DNA of 64,000 nt from JAJDOD01 sp050299835 (GTDB lineage: Bacteria > Pseudomonadota > Alphaproteobacteria > Rhodobacterales > Rhodobacteraceae). The notes below the pieces were generated by a model. The model made no database searches, was not told the origin of the DNA, and worked only from the letters and a program-made list of their open reading frames with translations. The stretch lies in NCBI GenBank assembly GCA_050299835.1, contig JBNKWP010000001.1, positions 285,440 to 349,439 on the forward strand, given 5' to 3'. The position numbers were made by a program, and so were the translations under genes. Of this stretch, positions 1 to 7,429 are shown one piece after another. Every line of letters begins with the position of its first letter. Positions within the stretch are counted from its first letter, which is position 1.

Positions 1-211
1 TCGCCTCGTGGTTCAGGCGCAGTGCGCAGAGGAAGAACATGAAAGACGCCGGGAACCCGAGGGGCCAGTATGGCGAGGCGTATAGCGCCCAGCTTGCGGC
101 AAGCCAGGGCAGCGGCAAGGCCAGTTCATGCAGTGTATCGCGCAGGCGCATCGGTTGGAGGTCATGCCAGGGGACGCCTGCGGGCGCGCGTTCGGGTTTA
201 TAATCACACAT
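1..211 (-). CDS. Fatty acid desaturase-like protein, N-terminal part (cut by window edge)
   Basis: The reading frame opens with ATG at 211 on the minus strand and runs off the left edge, giving about 70 residues. The visible part is an N-terminal tail with two hydrophobic stretches, ending in RLNHEA, which resembles the start of the first histidine box (HxxxH) of membrane di-iron desaturases and hydroxylases. The start overlaps the stop of the upstream membrane-protein gene by 8 bases, so it is translationally coupled and is the last visible gene of the operon that begins at 2226. The substrate (fatty acid or carotenoid-type) cannot be judged from this fragment. Confidence 0.55.
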   Translation of the reverse strand, partial: MCDYKPERAPAGVPWHDLQPMRLRDTLHELALPLPWLAASWALYASPYWPLGFPASFMFFLCALRLNHEA

Positions 212-653
212 GGGCCGCCTGCCCCCGATCCAGGATACAGTTGTAGAAAATTAAGAAAAGCGTGCCCCAGAGCGGTGCAAAGAGGCTGCCCATGACCAGG
301 TAGAAGATGATGAAGCCGAATGGGTCGCCCCCTTCGATAAAGAGGAAGATCAGAAGGACGACCGGAATAGACAAGACGTGGCCCAGAAACGCATACTGGC
401 CGGTCGGGGCGTGGCGCCCATGACGCCGCAACGCGTGGAGCAATCCAGGAACTCCAACCGCAAGGTAAGGGATGCCTCCGACCAAGACAGCGCCGACCAG
501 AAAGTAGCCGATGACCAGAAAGGGCCCGGCGTTGGTTTCGGTCATGCCGATCAGGAGTAACATGGCCAATCCGGGCAGGGCCGTTGACAGCGGTGCCGCG
601 ACGAGAGCGACGATGAACGCAAGCGGGCGGATAGGGTCGGGTTCCTGGCTCAT
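204..653 (-). CDS. Small integral membrane protein of unknown function
   Basis: This 149-residue protein is mostly hydrophobic, with about four membrane segments (roughly residues 12-38, 42-62, 86-106 and 112-135), separated by a short basic loop around LRRHGRHAP. I do not recognise the family. Its start overlaps the stop of the DUF4166 gene by 4 bases and its end overlaps the desaturase start, so it belongs to the same minus-strand operon. The company of a DCC thiol protein, a DUF4166 protein and a desaturase suggests an inner-membrane role, but nothing in the sequence gives an activity. Confidence 0.7.
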   Translation of the reverse strand: MSQEPDPIRPLAFIVALVAAPLSTALPGLAMLLLIGMTETNAGPFLVIGYFLVGAVLVGGIPYLAVGVPGLLHALRRHGRHAPTGQYAFLGHVLSIPVVLLIFLFIEGGDPFGFIIFYLVMGSLFAPLWGTLFLIFYNCILDRGQAAHV

Positions 654-1186
654 GCGATGTCCCTTTCAAGCGTGCCGCGATAGGAAAAGATCAGGCCGAA
701 GCCGGGTTGTGTGACCGTCACGTCAAATGTGAAGGCCCTGCCGTCCGTGGATTCCGTGCTGCTGCCTGTCGGAGAGAGGATGGACAGCAGGGGGAGGCCG
801 AGAAGCGTGCAGCGGCCAAAGGTGATACGCAGCGCGTCCGGGCCGGGGTCGAGGCGGAGCGTGACCTTTGCCGGGCCCAATGTCTCCACCACAGCGCCGG
901 GCTGTCCGGGGCGCTGATGCGTTGTCAGGGCATGTGCGCCGAACTCCCGTGCCCAGGTTTCGCCCGAGGCGTCCGGAGTGACGGTCAACCGGCATGGGAC
1001 CGCAGTTCCAGCCGGTGGGAAGCCGAACATCCGGCAGATCAGGTGGGCGAGCGGATTTCGGCCGCGCGTTATGTCGGCCTGGCCCGTCCAGGTGCGGGTG
1101 CTGGCTCCGTCATGGAAGTCGCGAACCGGACCGGGAAGTGTTCCAAAGGCATTGCCGAGGGCTGCGGGGTAGAGCGCTTCGGTCAT
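650..1186 (-). CDS. DUF4166 domain-containing protein
   Basis: The 178-residue protein starts with the pattern MTEALYPAALGNAF and continues through a beta-rich domain of the DUF4166 type, seen in several proteins of unknown function and sometimes fused to saccharopine-dehydrogenase-like proteins. The frame stays open upstream to 1333, but the start at 1186 is chosen because it overlaps the stop of the DCC gene (ATGA, 4 bases) and because recognisable family sequence begins there. It is cytoplasmic as far as can be seen, with no signal peptide. The function is unknown; context ties it to the DCC/desaturase operon. Confidence 0.7.
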   Translation of the reverse strand: MTEALYPAALGNAFGTLPGPVRDFHDGASTRTWTGQADITRGRNPLAHLICRMFGFPPAGTAVPCRLTVTPDASGETWAREFGAHALTTHQRPGQPGAVVETLGPAKVTLRLDPGPDALRITFGRCTLLGLPLLSILSPTGSSTESTDGRAFTFDVTVTQPGFGLIFSYRGTLERDIA

Positions 1187-1650
1187 TGGACCAGCCTTGC
1201 GCGCACAGCCGGGTCGGGAAGGGTGCAGAGGTTGGCCCGCCCGAAGAGGTGATAGCGATTCCGGGCAACGAAGCCGTAAAGGCGGTCTGCCACTGAACGT
1301 GGAAGTCGGTCGAGAACGGATAACATGCGCCAACCCGGTCCCATGTGGCGGGCGGCCCGGGCGACGGCGGAGAGGGAAGTGAAGGCTGCTCCGTGGTCAA
1401 CGAAGAGCCATGTCGCCGGGTCGTAGGGATCGAGCCCGTAGTGGCGCAGAAGGGCACGTCCGACGCCGGACTGGATCGGGACAATTCGGATGGCGTTGCC
1501 ACGATCATTGCGGGCGATCCATGTCGCCGCGCGGGCGCAAAGAGCGCAATTGGCATCCATGACCGCGAATATTTCGCCGGCCAGGAATTCGGGGACCGAC
1601 GGATCGTTGCGGAACGAATACTTTTCTCTGATTTTTGTTATTTCTGTCAT
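1183..1650 (-). CDS. DCC-family (DUF393) thiol-disulfide oxidoreductase-like protein
   Basis: The 155-residue protein carries the family hallmark D-x-x-C-x-x-C at D32, C35 and C38 (DANCALC), followed by the usual helical remainder with Y/F-rich patches. DCC proteins are thought to be thioredoxin-like redox proteins, but few have been tested. It is the second gene of a minus-strand operon: 24 bases separate it from the upstream regulator gene, and it overlaps the DUF4166 start. A purine-rich stretch (GGAG) lies about 7 bases before the ATG. Family assignment is good; substrate and partner are unknown. Confidence 0.8.
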   Translation of the reverse strand: MTEITKIREKYSFRNDPSVPEFLAGEIFAVMDANCALCARAATWIARNDRGNAIRIVPIQSGVGRALLRHYGLDPYDPATWLFVDHGAAFTSLSAVARAARHMGPGWRMLSVLDRLPRSVADRLYGFVARNRYHLFGRANLCTLPDPAVRARLVQ

Positions 1651-1674
1651 AACTGAAACTCCAAGGCAAAATTT

Positions 1675-2226
1675 TTAGCCCGAAGGCTTGCCCCCACCGG
1701 GAATGAAACGGGTAATCTTCGCGCCAAGCTTGAGGACGCCGAGGTGAACGGCGCGCGGCAGGCGGGCGACGTCGCGATACCAGCGGTCGAAGAGGCGCAT
1801 GGTGCCCAGTGTGTCCTCGATTCGGGCGATGTTTTCCTTTGGCGTGCCATCCTGTCGCGCCTCGACCAGCACCTGCTCTAGCGCGGCGAGGGTCGGGGCG
1901 AATTCGCGTTCGCGGCGGCCCTCGATCACGACAAGCGCAAGGTCGAACATGTCCCGGATGGAGGTGAAATGGTCCCGGCGGTCACCAAGCTGACGTTCGA
2001 CGCTGACCAGTTTCCATTGCTGGAGTTCCTTCAGCCCGGTGGAGACATTGGAACGGGCGATGCCCAGCGTCTCCGCGATCTCGTCGGCGGGGAGTGGGCG
2101 GTCGGCCAGATGAAGCAACGCATGGATCTGCGCGACGGAGCGGTTGGTGCCCCATTTCGCGCCCATTTCGCCCCAGTGGAGAATGAAATCCTGCATCGCC
2201 GGAGTAAGTTTCATTTGCGTCACCAA
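1675..2226 (-). CDS. GbsR/MarR-type transcriptional regulator
   Basis: The 183-residue protein has a winged helix-turn-helix in residues about 35-90 (IAETLGIARSNVSTGLKEL is the recognition region), then a charged dimerisation helix around VIEGRREREFAPTLAALEQ. This architecture fits the GbsR branch of the MarR superfamily. It is the first gene of a minus-strand operon with DCC, DUF4166, membrane-protein and desaturase genes and probably controls that operon. A good promoter lies just upstream, with a direct repeat overlapping its -10 box, which would suit autoregulation. An alternative start is Met5, at 2214. The effector is unknown. Confidence 0.8.
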   Translation of the reverse strand: MVTQMKLTPAMQDFILHWGEMGAKWGTNRSVAQIHALLHLADRPLPADEIAETLGIARSNVSTGLKELQQWKLVSVERQLGDRRDHFTSIRDMFDLALVVIEGRREREFAPTLAALEQVLVEARQDGTPKENIARIEDTLGTMRLFDRWYRDVARLPRAVHLGVLKLGAKITRFIPGGGKPSG

Positions 2227-2237
2227 TTTCTGTTGAG

Positions 2238-2269
2238 ACTGAAATAACTGAATTTGTCGAAATTGTCAA
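2238..2269 (-). promoter_or_regulatory. Promoter and probable operator of the MarR-type operon
   Basis: Read on the minus strand, TTGACA (2269-2264) and TATTTC (2246-2241) are separated by exactly 17 bases, a good sigma-70-type pair placed about 15-40 bases before the regulator start. The plus-strand sequence ACTGAA-ATA-ACTGAA at 2238-2252 is a direct repeat of six bases with a nine-base period that covers the -10 box. A related string recurs across the start codon of the DCC gene near 1640-1660. Repressor binding here is inferred. Confidence 0.5.
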
Positions 2270-2275
2270 GCGTAC

Positions 2276-2304
2276 TTCCAAGGTTCCCCGCGCTCGCCTA
2301 TACA
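2276..2304 (+). promoter_or_regulatory. Possible pyrB promoter giving a leaderless or near-leaderless mRNA
   Basis: TTCCAA (2276-2281) and TATACA (2299-2304) are spaced by 17 bases. Transcription would start about 7 bases after the -10, at or next to the pyrB ATG at 2312. No Shine-Dalgarno sequence is visible before that ATG, which agrees with leaderless initiation. The -35 match is weak. Confidence 0.35.
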
Positions 2305-2311
2305 CCTGCCC

Positions 2312-3268
2312 ATGACCTTTCGCGCGCGGCACCTCCTTGGCATCGAACAACTCGCCCCGGACGAGATCAGAACGGTTCTGGATCTGGCGGACAGTTACGC
2401 CGACCTGAACCGGTCGGACAGCAAGCACGGCAATGCGTTGGAGGGGCTGACGCAGATCAACATGTTCTTCGAAGCCTCGACCCGGACGCAATCCAGTTTC
2501 GAACTGGCAGGCAAGCGGCTGCGCGCCGATGTCATGAACATGAACATGGCCGGATCGTCGTTGAAGAAGGGCGAGACCCTGATCGACACCGCGCTGACGC
2601 TGAACGCGATGCATCCCGATCTGCTGGTGGTGCGGCATCAACATTCGGGCGCTGTCAGCCTGTTGTCGCAGAAGGTGAACTGCGCGGTTCTGAATGCCGG
2701 CGACGGGCGGCATGAGCATCCGACGCAGGCGCTTCTGGATGCGCTGACCATCCGGCGGGCGAAAGGGCGGTTGCACCGGCTGACCATCGCCATTTGCGGG
2801 GATATCGCCCACAGCCGGGTGGCGCGCTCGAACATCCATCTGTTGGGCAAGATGGAGAACCGGGTGCGGCTGGTCGGGCCGCCGACGCTGATGCCGTCGC
2901 AAGCCGCCGATTGGGGCGTCGAGGTCTGCCATGACATGGCCGAAGGGCTGAAGGACGCCGATGTGGTGATGATGCTCAGGCTGCAGAAAGAGCGTATGGA
3001 CGGGGCGTTCATCCCTTCCGAACGCGAGTATTTCCACCGCTTCGGGCTGGACGAGGAAAAACTGTCCAATGCCAAACCGGACGCCATCGTCATGCATCCC
3101 GGACCGATGAACCGAGGCGTCGAGATTGACGGCACCATTGCCGACGACATCAACCGCTCGGTCATTCAGGACCAGGTGGAGATGGGCGTCGCGGTGCGCA
3201 TGGCGGCTATGGATCTTCTGGCGCGGAACCTGAAAGCTGCGCGGGCGAAGGACGGGGTTCTGGTGTGA
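2312..3268 (+). CDS. pyrB: Aspartate carbamoyltransferase catalytic subunit
   Basis: PyrB condenses carbamoyl phosphate with L-aspartate to N-carbamoyl-L-aspartate, the second step of pyrimidine synthesis, in the cytoplasm. The 318-residue length is typical. The carbamoyl-phosphate loop STRT is at residues 56-59, HPTQ at 136-139 and HPGP near 262-265, all intact. It is followed by a small tail-anchored protein gene and by a dihydroorotase homologue that has lost its metal ligands, the arrangement known from bacteria whose PyrB forms a dodecamer with an inactive PyrC-like partner. No pyrI regulatory-subunit gene is present. Confidence 0.95.
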   Translation: MTFRARHLLGIEQLAPDEIRTVLDLADSYADLNRSDSKHGNALEGLTQINMFFEASTRTQSSFELAGKRLRADVMNMNMAGSSLKKGETLIDTALTLNAMHPDLLVVRHQHSGAVSLLSQKVNCAVLNAGDGRHEHPTQALLDALTIRRAKGRLHRLTIAICGDIAHSRVARSNIHLLGKMENRVRLVGPPTLMPSQAADWGVEVCHDMAEGLKDADVVMMLRLQKERMDGAFIPSEREYFHRFGLDEEKLSNAKPDAIVMHPGPMNRGVEIDGTIADDINRSVIQDQVEMGVAVRMAAMDLLARNLKAARAKDGVLV

Positions 3269-3290
3269 GGCTGCGGGATCAAAGGGCGCG

Positions 3291-3821
3291 ATGACCGATC
3301 CGTTTGAAGTTCTGTCTACCGAGCGCGGCGTGGTCCGCGTCTTCACCTCCGACCACGACCCCGAAGGAAATGCCGCGATCACGCCGGAGAATGTTCACAG
3401 GCTCCTCGGTGACGGGCTGGACCTCGATCCGTCGCGGATCGAGGTGTTCCCCTCCACGGTCCTGGAGGCCCTGGGTTTGGCCGCCTATCTGCAGGAAGGG
3501 TATGGCATACCGGAAGAGGCCCTGAGCGGGACGGCGGCGGCGCTGGATTCGATGAAGGGCCTGATGATCCTTGTCGCCTCCCCGGCATTCAGGGGGAAGG
3601 CTGTGACGCTCGATCCCAAACCGGGTATCCGCTTCGTGGGCGCGTTCAGCGAACCCGCCAATGCGCCACCGGAGACGATGGCAGCGACGGCCTCTTCTGA
3701 AGGCGTGTTGGCACCGAACGGAGCGTCGCCGGTGCTGGAGACGCGGTCGGGAAGTTCCTGGCCCATCGTTCTGGTGGCACTGGTAATGGCCGTGGCCCTT
3801 GTTCTTTTCCTCATCCTCTGA
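3291..3821 (+). CDS. Tail-anchored protein of unknown function between pyrB and the PyrC homologue
   Basis: This 176-residue protein has a soluble N-terminal region of about 130 residues, a Ser/Gly/Pro-rich linker and a single C-terminal hydrophobic segment (WPIVLVALVMAVALVLFLIL) ending exactly at the C-terminus, so it would be tail-anchored in the inner membrane with the bulk in the cytoplasm. I do not recognise the domain. It sits 22 bases after pyrB and 13 bases before the dihydroorotase-like gene, on the same strand, so it is almost certainly co-transcribed. It might tether the pyrimidine enzymes to the membrane, but that is speculation. Confidence 0.7.
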   Translation: MTDPFEVLSTERGVVRVFTSDHDPEGNAAITPENVHRLLGDGLDLDPSRIEVFPSTVLEALGLAAYLQEGYGIPEEALSGTAAALDSMKGLMILVASPAFRGKAVTLDPKPGIRFVGAFSEPANAPPETMAATASSEGVLAPNGASPVLETRSGSSWPIVLVALVMAVALVLFLIL

Positions 3822-3834
3822 CACCTGATCCCAT

Positions 3835-5103
3835 ATGACCCCGATCCTGTTCAAAAACGCCCGCCTGATCGACCCGGAAACGGGAACGGAAGAGATGGGA
3901 TCGCTGGCGGTCCACGATGGCCGGATCGCAGGGGCGATGGGGCTGGACGGGGCCACGGTTATCGATTGCGGGGGCAACTGCCTTGCACCGGGGATCGTGG
4001 ATATCGGTGTGAAGGTCTCGGAACCGGGCGAACGCCACAAGGAGAGCTTCCGCAGCGCCGGATTGGCGGCGGCGGCGGGCGGTGTGACCACCATGGTGAC
4101 GCGGCCCGACACCCTGCCTGCCATCGACACGCCGGAAGTGCTGGAATTCGTCCGGCGCCGCGCTAATGAGGCGGCCCCGGTCAACGTTCTGCCGATGGCG
4201 GCGCTGACGCGTGGTCGCGAGGGCCGCGAGATGGCGGAGATCGGGTTTCTGCGGGACGCGGGCGCGGTTGCTTTCACCGATTGCGACAATGTGGTGGCCA
4301 ATACCAAGGTGTTCTCGCGCTGCCTGACCTATGCGGCGTCACTTGGCGCGTTGGTGGTCGGACATCCGCAGGAGCCGATCCTGTCGGCCGGAGCGGCGGC
4401 GACGAGCGGAAAATTTGCCGCGCTCAAAGGTCTTCCCAGCGTCTCGCCGATGGCGGAGCGCATGGGGCTCGACCGGGATATCGCGGTCGTCGAGATGACC
4501 GGGGCCCGATACCACGCGGATCAGGTAACGACGGCGCGGGCGCTAAGGCGGCTGGAACGGGCAAAGGAAAGCGGGCTCGATCTGACCGCGGGTGTGTCCA
4601 TCCACCACCTGACGCTGAACGAACTGGACGTGGGCGACTACCGGACCTTCTTCAAGGTGAAGCCGCCGCTTCGGTCGGAGGATGACCGGGTGGCCGTGGT
4701 CGAGGCCGTGGCGAGCGGGCTGATCGACGTGATTTCCTCCATGCACACACCCCAGGACGAGGAATCGAAACGGCTGCCTTTCGAGGCAGCGGCCTCGGGT
4801 GCCATCGGGCTGGAGACGATGCTGCCTGCGCTGATGCGGCTCGTGCATGGCGAACAGATGAGCCTTGCCGTCCTTTGGCGCGCGCTGTCGCTGAACCCGG
4901 CCAAACGCCTTGGCCTGGAGGCCGGACGCCTGACGCCGGGAGCGCCCGCGGACCTGGTGCTATTCGACCCCGATGCGCCTTTTGTGATGGACCGGTTCAA
5001 ACTGGCGTCGAAGTCGAAGAACACGCCTTTTGACGAAGCACGGATGCAAGGCCGGGTGCTGGGCACCTGGGTCGCCGGCGAGCGGGTGTTCGGAGAGAAT
5101 TAG
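3835..5103 (+). CDS. Dihydroorotase-like protein lacking catalytic residues (PyrX/PyrC' type)
   Basis: The 422-residue protein has the full length and fold signature of class I dihydroorotases, but key metal ligands are gone. The usual D-x-H-x-H after the first beta strand reads DIGVKV at 56-61 (Gly58 and Lys60 replace both histidines). The usual TDHAPH motif reads SMHTPQ, with Met303 in place of the catalytic aspartate. The family contains known non-catalytic members that act as scaffolds for aspartate carbamoyltransferase, as in Pseudomonas. With pyrB just upstream, a structural role is the best reading, so the working dihydroorotase must be encoded elsewhere. Confidence 0.85.
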   Translation: MTPILFKNARLIDPETGTEEMGSLAVHDGRIAGAMGLDGATVIDCGGNCLAPGIVDIGVKVSEPGERHKESFRSAGLAAAAGGVTTMVTRPDTLPAIDTPEVLEFVRRRANEAAPVNVLPMAALTRGREGREMAEIGFLRDAGAVAFTDCDNVVANTKVFSRCLTYAASLGALVVGHPQEPILSAGAAATSGKFAALKGLPSVSPMAERMGLDRDIAVVEMTGARYHADQVTTARALRRLERAKESGLDLTAGVSIHHLTLNELDVGDYRTFFKVKPPLRSEDDRVAVVEAVASGLIDVISSMHTPQDEESKRLPFEAAASGAIGLETMLPALMRLVHGEQMSLAVLWRALSLNPAKRLGLEAGRLTPGAPADLVLFDPDAPFVMDRFKLASKSKNTPFDEARMQGRVLGTWVAGERVFGEN

Positions 5104-5106
5104 CGC

Positions 5107-5134
5107 CCGGTTTCGATAGCCGGGAAACCGGTTT
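5107..5134 (+). terminator. Possible terminator after the PyrC homologue
   Basis: CCGGTTT (5107-5113) pairs perfectly with AAACCGG (5125-5131) across an 11-base loop and is followed by TT. The T tract is short, so termination may be partial, and plsY follows 44 bases later on the same strand. Confidence 0.4.
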
Positions 5135-5174
5135 CACGTTAATATCCCCCCGGGATGAATTGGGAGGAGATACC

Positions 5175-5786
5175 GTGCCGGTATTGGACACGCCGTTCCT
5201 GGCATTGTTGATCGTGGCCGCCGTGGCTTTTCTGCTGGGCTCCATACCGTTCGGGCTGGTGATTGCAAAACTCATGGGGTTGCCCGATCCGCGCACGATC
5301 GGATCGAAGAATATCGGCGCGACCAATGTATTACGCACCGGTTCGAAAGGGGCGGCACTGGCGACGGTCCTGCTGGATGCCGCCAAGGGTCTGGTGGCGG
5401 TGCTGCTGGCGCGGGCCTTTGCCGGGGAGGGCGGCGCACAACTTGGCGGGCTGCTGGCCTTTCTCGGGCATTGTTTCTCCGTCTTCCTTAATTTCAAGGG
5501 CGGGAAGGGCGTGGCAACCTTCCTGGGCGCACTTTTCGGGCTGAATTTCTTTCTTGGCGGTGCGGCCTGCGGGCTTTGGCTTGCGACGTTCATCGTCAGC
5601 CGGATCTCCTCGCTCTCAGCTCTGGTGGCCGCGGTTCTGACACCGGTTGTGGCGCTGTTGCTGGGCATGGGTGAGGCGATGGCCGTTCTGGTGCTGATGG
5701 CCGCGATACTGGTCTGGCGGCACCGGGAGAACATTGCCCGGCTTCGCGCAGGCACCGAAGGCAAGGTGGGATCGCGCCCCGGATGA
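5175..5786 (+). CDS. plsY: Glycerol-3-phosphate 1-O-acyltransferase PlsY
   Basis: PlsY transfers an acyl group from acyl-phosphate to glycerol 3-phosphate to make lysophosphatidate, in the inner membrane. The protein (203 residues from GTG 5175) has about five membrane segments and the three family motifs: GSIPFG at 22-27, GSKNIGATN at 43-51 and GH plus KGGKG at about 98-112. The frame opens at TTG 5160, but that codon is part of a GGAGGAGA Shine-Dalgarno sequence, so GTG 5175 is the likely start. Its stop overlaps the next small gene by 4 bases. Confidence 0.93.
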   Translation: MPVLDTPFLALLIVAAVAFLLGSIPFGLVIAKLMGLPDPRTIGSKNIGATNVLRTGSKGAALATVLLDAAKGLVAVLLARAFAGEGGAQLGGLLAFLGHCFSVFLNFKGGKGVATFLGALFGLNFFLGGAACGLWLATFIVSRISSLSALVAAVLTPVVALLLGMGEAMAVLVLMAAILVWRHRENIARLRAGTEGKVGSRPG

Positions 5787-6049
5787 GCGATCATGATGCC
5801 TTCGTGGCGGCGTTCGACAGGCTGCCGGTCGGCGGATACGGGGGAAGCTTTCAGGGCAGGCGGTATCGGATCACCAAGACGGTGATGGTCGCGGGCCGGT
5901 CGCAGAAGCTGGAAGCGGAGGAACTGGGCGGCACTGACTGCATCAGTTTCAACCTTTACCGGCTGGCTAGTGGCGAGGCCCTGCTGAAACCTTGTGAAAT
6001 GCCGGCGGAGAACGTGACGGAATTCGTGCTGGGCGTCGTCGCGGATTGA
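5783..6049 (+). CDS. Small conserved-looking protein of unknown function
   Basis: This is an 88-residue soluble protein with no signal peptide or membrane segment and a mixed alpha/beta composition. It overlaps the plsY stop by 4 bases (ATGA), which supports real translation and coupling to plsY. The sequence GGYGGSFQGRRYRITKTVMVAGRSQKLEAEE-like region suggests a small beta-sheet domain, but no family is recognised. It lies directly before the uracil-DNA glycosylase gene, 31 bases away. The coding call rests on the overlap and the clean frame rather than on known homology. Confidence 0.65.
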   Translation: MSDHDAFVAAFDRLPVGGYGGSFQGRRYRITKTVMVAGRSQKLEAEELGGTDCISFNLYRLASGEALLKPCEMPAENVTEFVLGVVAD

Positions 6050-6080
6050 AGTTGACCGCAAGCGGTTCTAGCTTCGCTGC

Positions 6081-6836
6081 ATGGGATACTGGGAAATGAG
6101 AGCCGCGCTGGAGTGGCAGGTCGCGATGGGCGCCGATGAGGCGATTTTGGACGCGCCTGTCGATCGCACGGTCGTTCCCGAACCCCAGCCCGAAGCTCGG
6201 GCCGCGATCCCCGAGCCGGTCGTTGTCCCGCAGGTCGATGCGGTTGCCGTGGCGCGGGACCTGGCGGCAGGGGCCGGGAGCCTTGATGCGCTGCGGGTGG
6301 CGATGGAGGGCTATGAGCTTTGCGAGCTGAAGCTGGGCGCACGGCAGCTTGTCTTTGCCGATGGCCAACCGGGGGCCCGCGTGATGATCGTGGGAGAAGC
6401 GCCGGGACGGGACGAGGATTTGCAGGGCAAGCCCTTTGTCGGCAAGGCAGGCCAGCTTCTGGACCTGATGTTCAGCCATATCGGGCTGTCGCGGCAGGCC
6501 GATGACGCGGGTGCGGCGCTTTACATCACCAATGTCCTGCCGTGGCGGCCGCCGCAGAACCGCGATCCGAAACCGGAGGAGATGGCGATGATGCTGCCGT
6601 TTCTTACGCGGCACGTGGAGCTGATTGACCCGGATTTGATCGTGGCGATGGGCAACCATGCGTGCCAGGCGCTGCTGGGACGGCGCGGGATCACGCGGCT
6701 GAGGGGCAACTGGAGCGAGGCGTTCGGCAAGCCGGTCCTGCCGATGTTCCACCCGGCCTATCTGCTCAGGACGCCGGAGGCGAAGCGGGAGGCCTGGGCT
6801 GATCTGCTCTCACTGAAGGCGCGGTTGGCCGAATGA
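6081..6836 (+). CDS. Uracil-DNA glycosylase, family 4/5-like
   Basis: The protein removes uracil from DNA as the first step of base-excision repair. It has 251 residues: about 80 variable N-terminal residues, then the superfamily motif GEAPGRDED (around residues 107-115), the GKPFVGKAGQLL loop, TNVLPWRPPQNR, and the C-terminal motif with HPAYLLR. Families 4 and 5 usually carry an iron-sulfur cluster. Here a Cys sits at GYELCELK, but the adjacent expected cysteine is a Leu, so cluster binding is uncertain. The stop overlaps the phosphoesterase start by 4 bases. Confidence 0.88.
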   Translation: MGYWEMRAALEWQVAMGADEAILDAPVDRTVVPEPQPEARAAIPEPVVVPQVDAVAVARDLAAGAGSLDALRVAMEGYELCELKLGARQLVFADGQPGARVMIVGEAPGRDEDLQGKPFVGKAGQLLDLMFSHIGLSRQADDAGAALYITNVLPWRPPQNRDPKPEEMAMMLPFLTRHVELIDPDLIVAMGNHACQALLGRRGITRLRGNWSEAFGKPVLPMFHPAYLLRTPEAKREAWADLLSLKARLAE

Positions 6837-7429
6837 AGATACTGGCGTTTTCAGACCTGCATCTGGACGAGGGTGCGGCGCGGGAAATCCTGAGCCGATC
6901 TGAAGACGTGGACCTGTTTCTTGGCGTTGGTGATTTTGCGCAGCGTCGAGAGGGCCTTGCGGGCTATATGGCGCTGTTGGAGCCAATTGCCGAGCGTGCG
7001 ATCTATGTGCCGGGCAACAACGAGACCGAGGACGAGCTGAGGTCGGCGACTTCGGCCCGAGTATTGCATGGTGAGGCTGTGACGGTCGGAAACCTGACCG
7101 TCGGGGGCATAGGTGGGGCGATTCCGCCGCTGCCTCCTATGCCCTGGGGGTCCTATGACCTGACTGAGCAAGACGCGGCGCAAAAGCTGGCGGCGATCGG
7201 CGCGGCAGATATCCTGATGTCACACTCGCCGCCAAAAGGGGTGGCGGATGTTCTGACGGGCCGCGGGTCAATCGGGTCGGTGTCGGTTCGGGAAGCGGTT
7301 GAACGGCTTGCGCCCCGCTATCTGTTCTGCGGGCATGTACATGACTGTTGGGGGCAAGGTGGCACAATTGGGGGTACCGAGATACGCAACCTGGGCCCTC
7401 GGGGCCTTCTGTTCGAGGTGTCGCCGTGA
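6833..7429 (+). CDS. Calcineurin-like metallophosphoesterase
   Basis: The 198-residue protein has the complete set of di-metal ligands of the calcineurin-like phosphoesterase fold: D8 and H10 (SDLH), D34 (GVGD), N62/N63 (GNNE), H131 (SHSPPKG) and H168/H170 (GHVH). Such small cytoplasmic enzymes hydrolyse phosphomonoesters or diesters, but the substrate cannot be read from the sequence. It overlaps the uracil-DNA glycosylase stop at its start and the LysE-type gene at its end, both by 4 bases, so three unrelated activities are translationally coupled in one operon. Confidence 0.85.
   Translation: MKILAFSDLHLDEGAAREILSRSEDVDLFLGVGDFAQRREGLAGYMALLEPIAERAIYVPGNNETEDELRSATSARVLHGEAVTVGNLTVGGIGGAIPPLPPMPWGSYDLTEQDAAQKLAAIGAADILMSHSPPKGVADVLTGRGSIGSVSVREAVERLAPRYLFCGHVHDCWGQGGTIGGTEIRNLGPRGLLFEVSP

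Noticed and set aside
1982..3382. Minus-strand frame of 466 codons
   Set aside because: It lies opposite pyrB and part of the regulator gene; its composition (His/Arg/Gln-rich) is that of antisense read-through.
5160..5174. TTG start for plsY
   Set aside because: These bases are the Shine-Dalgarno region for GTG 5175.
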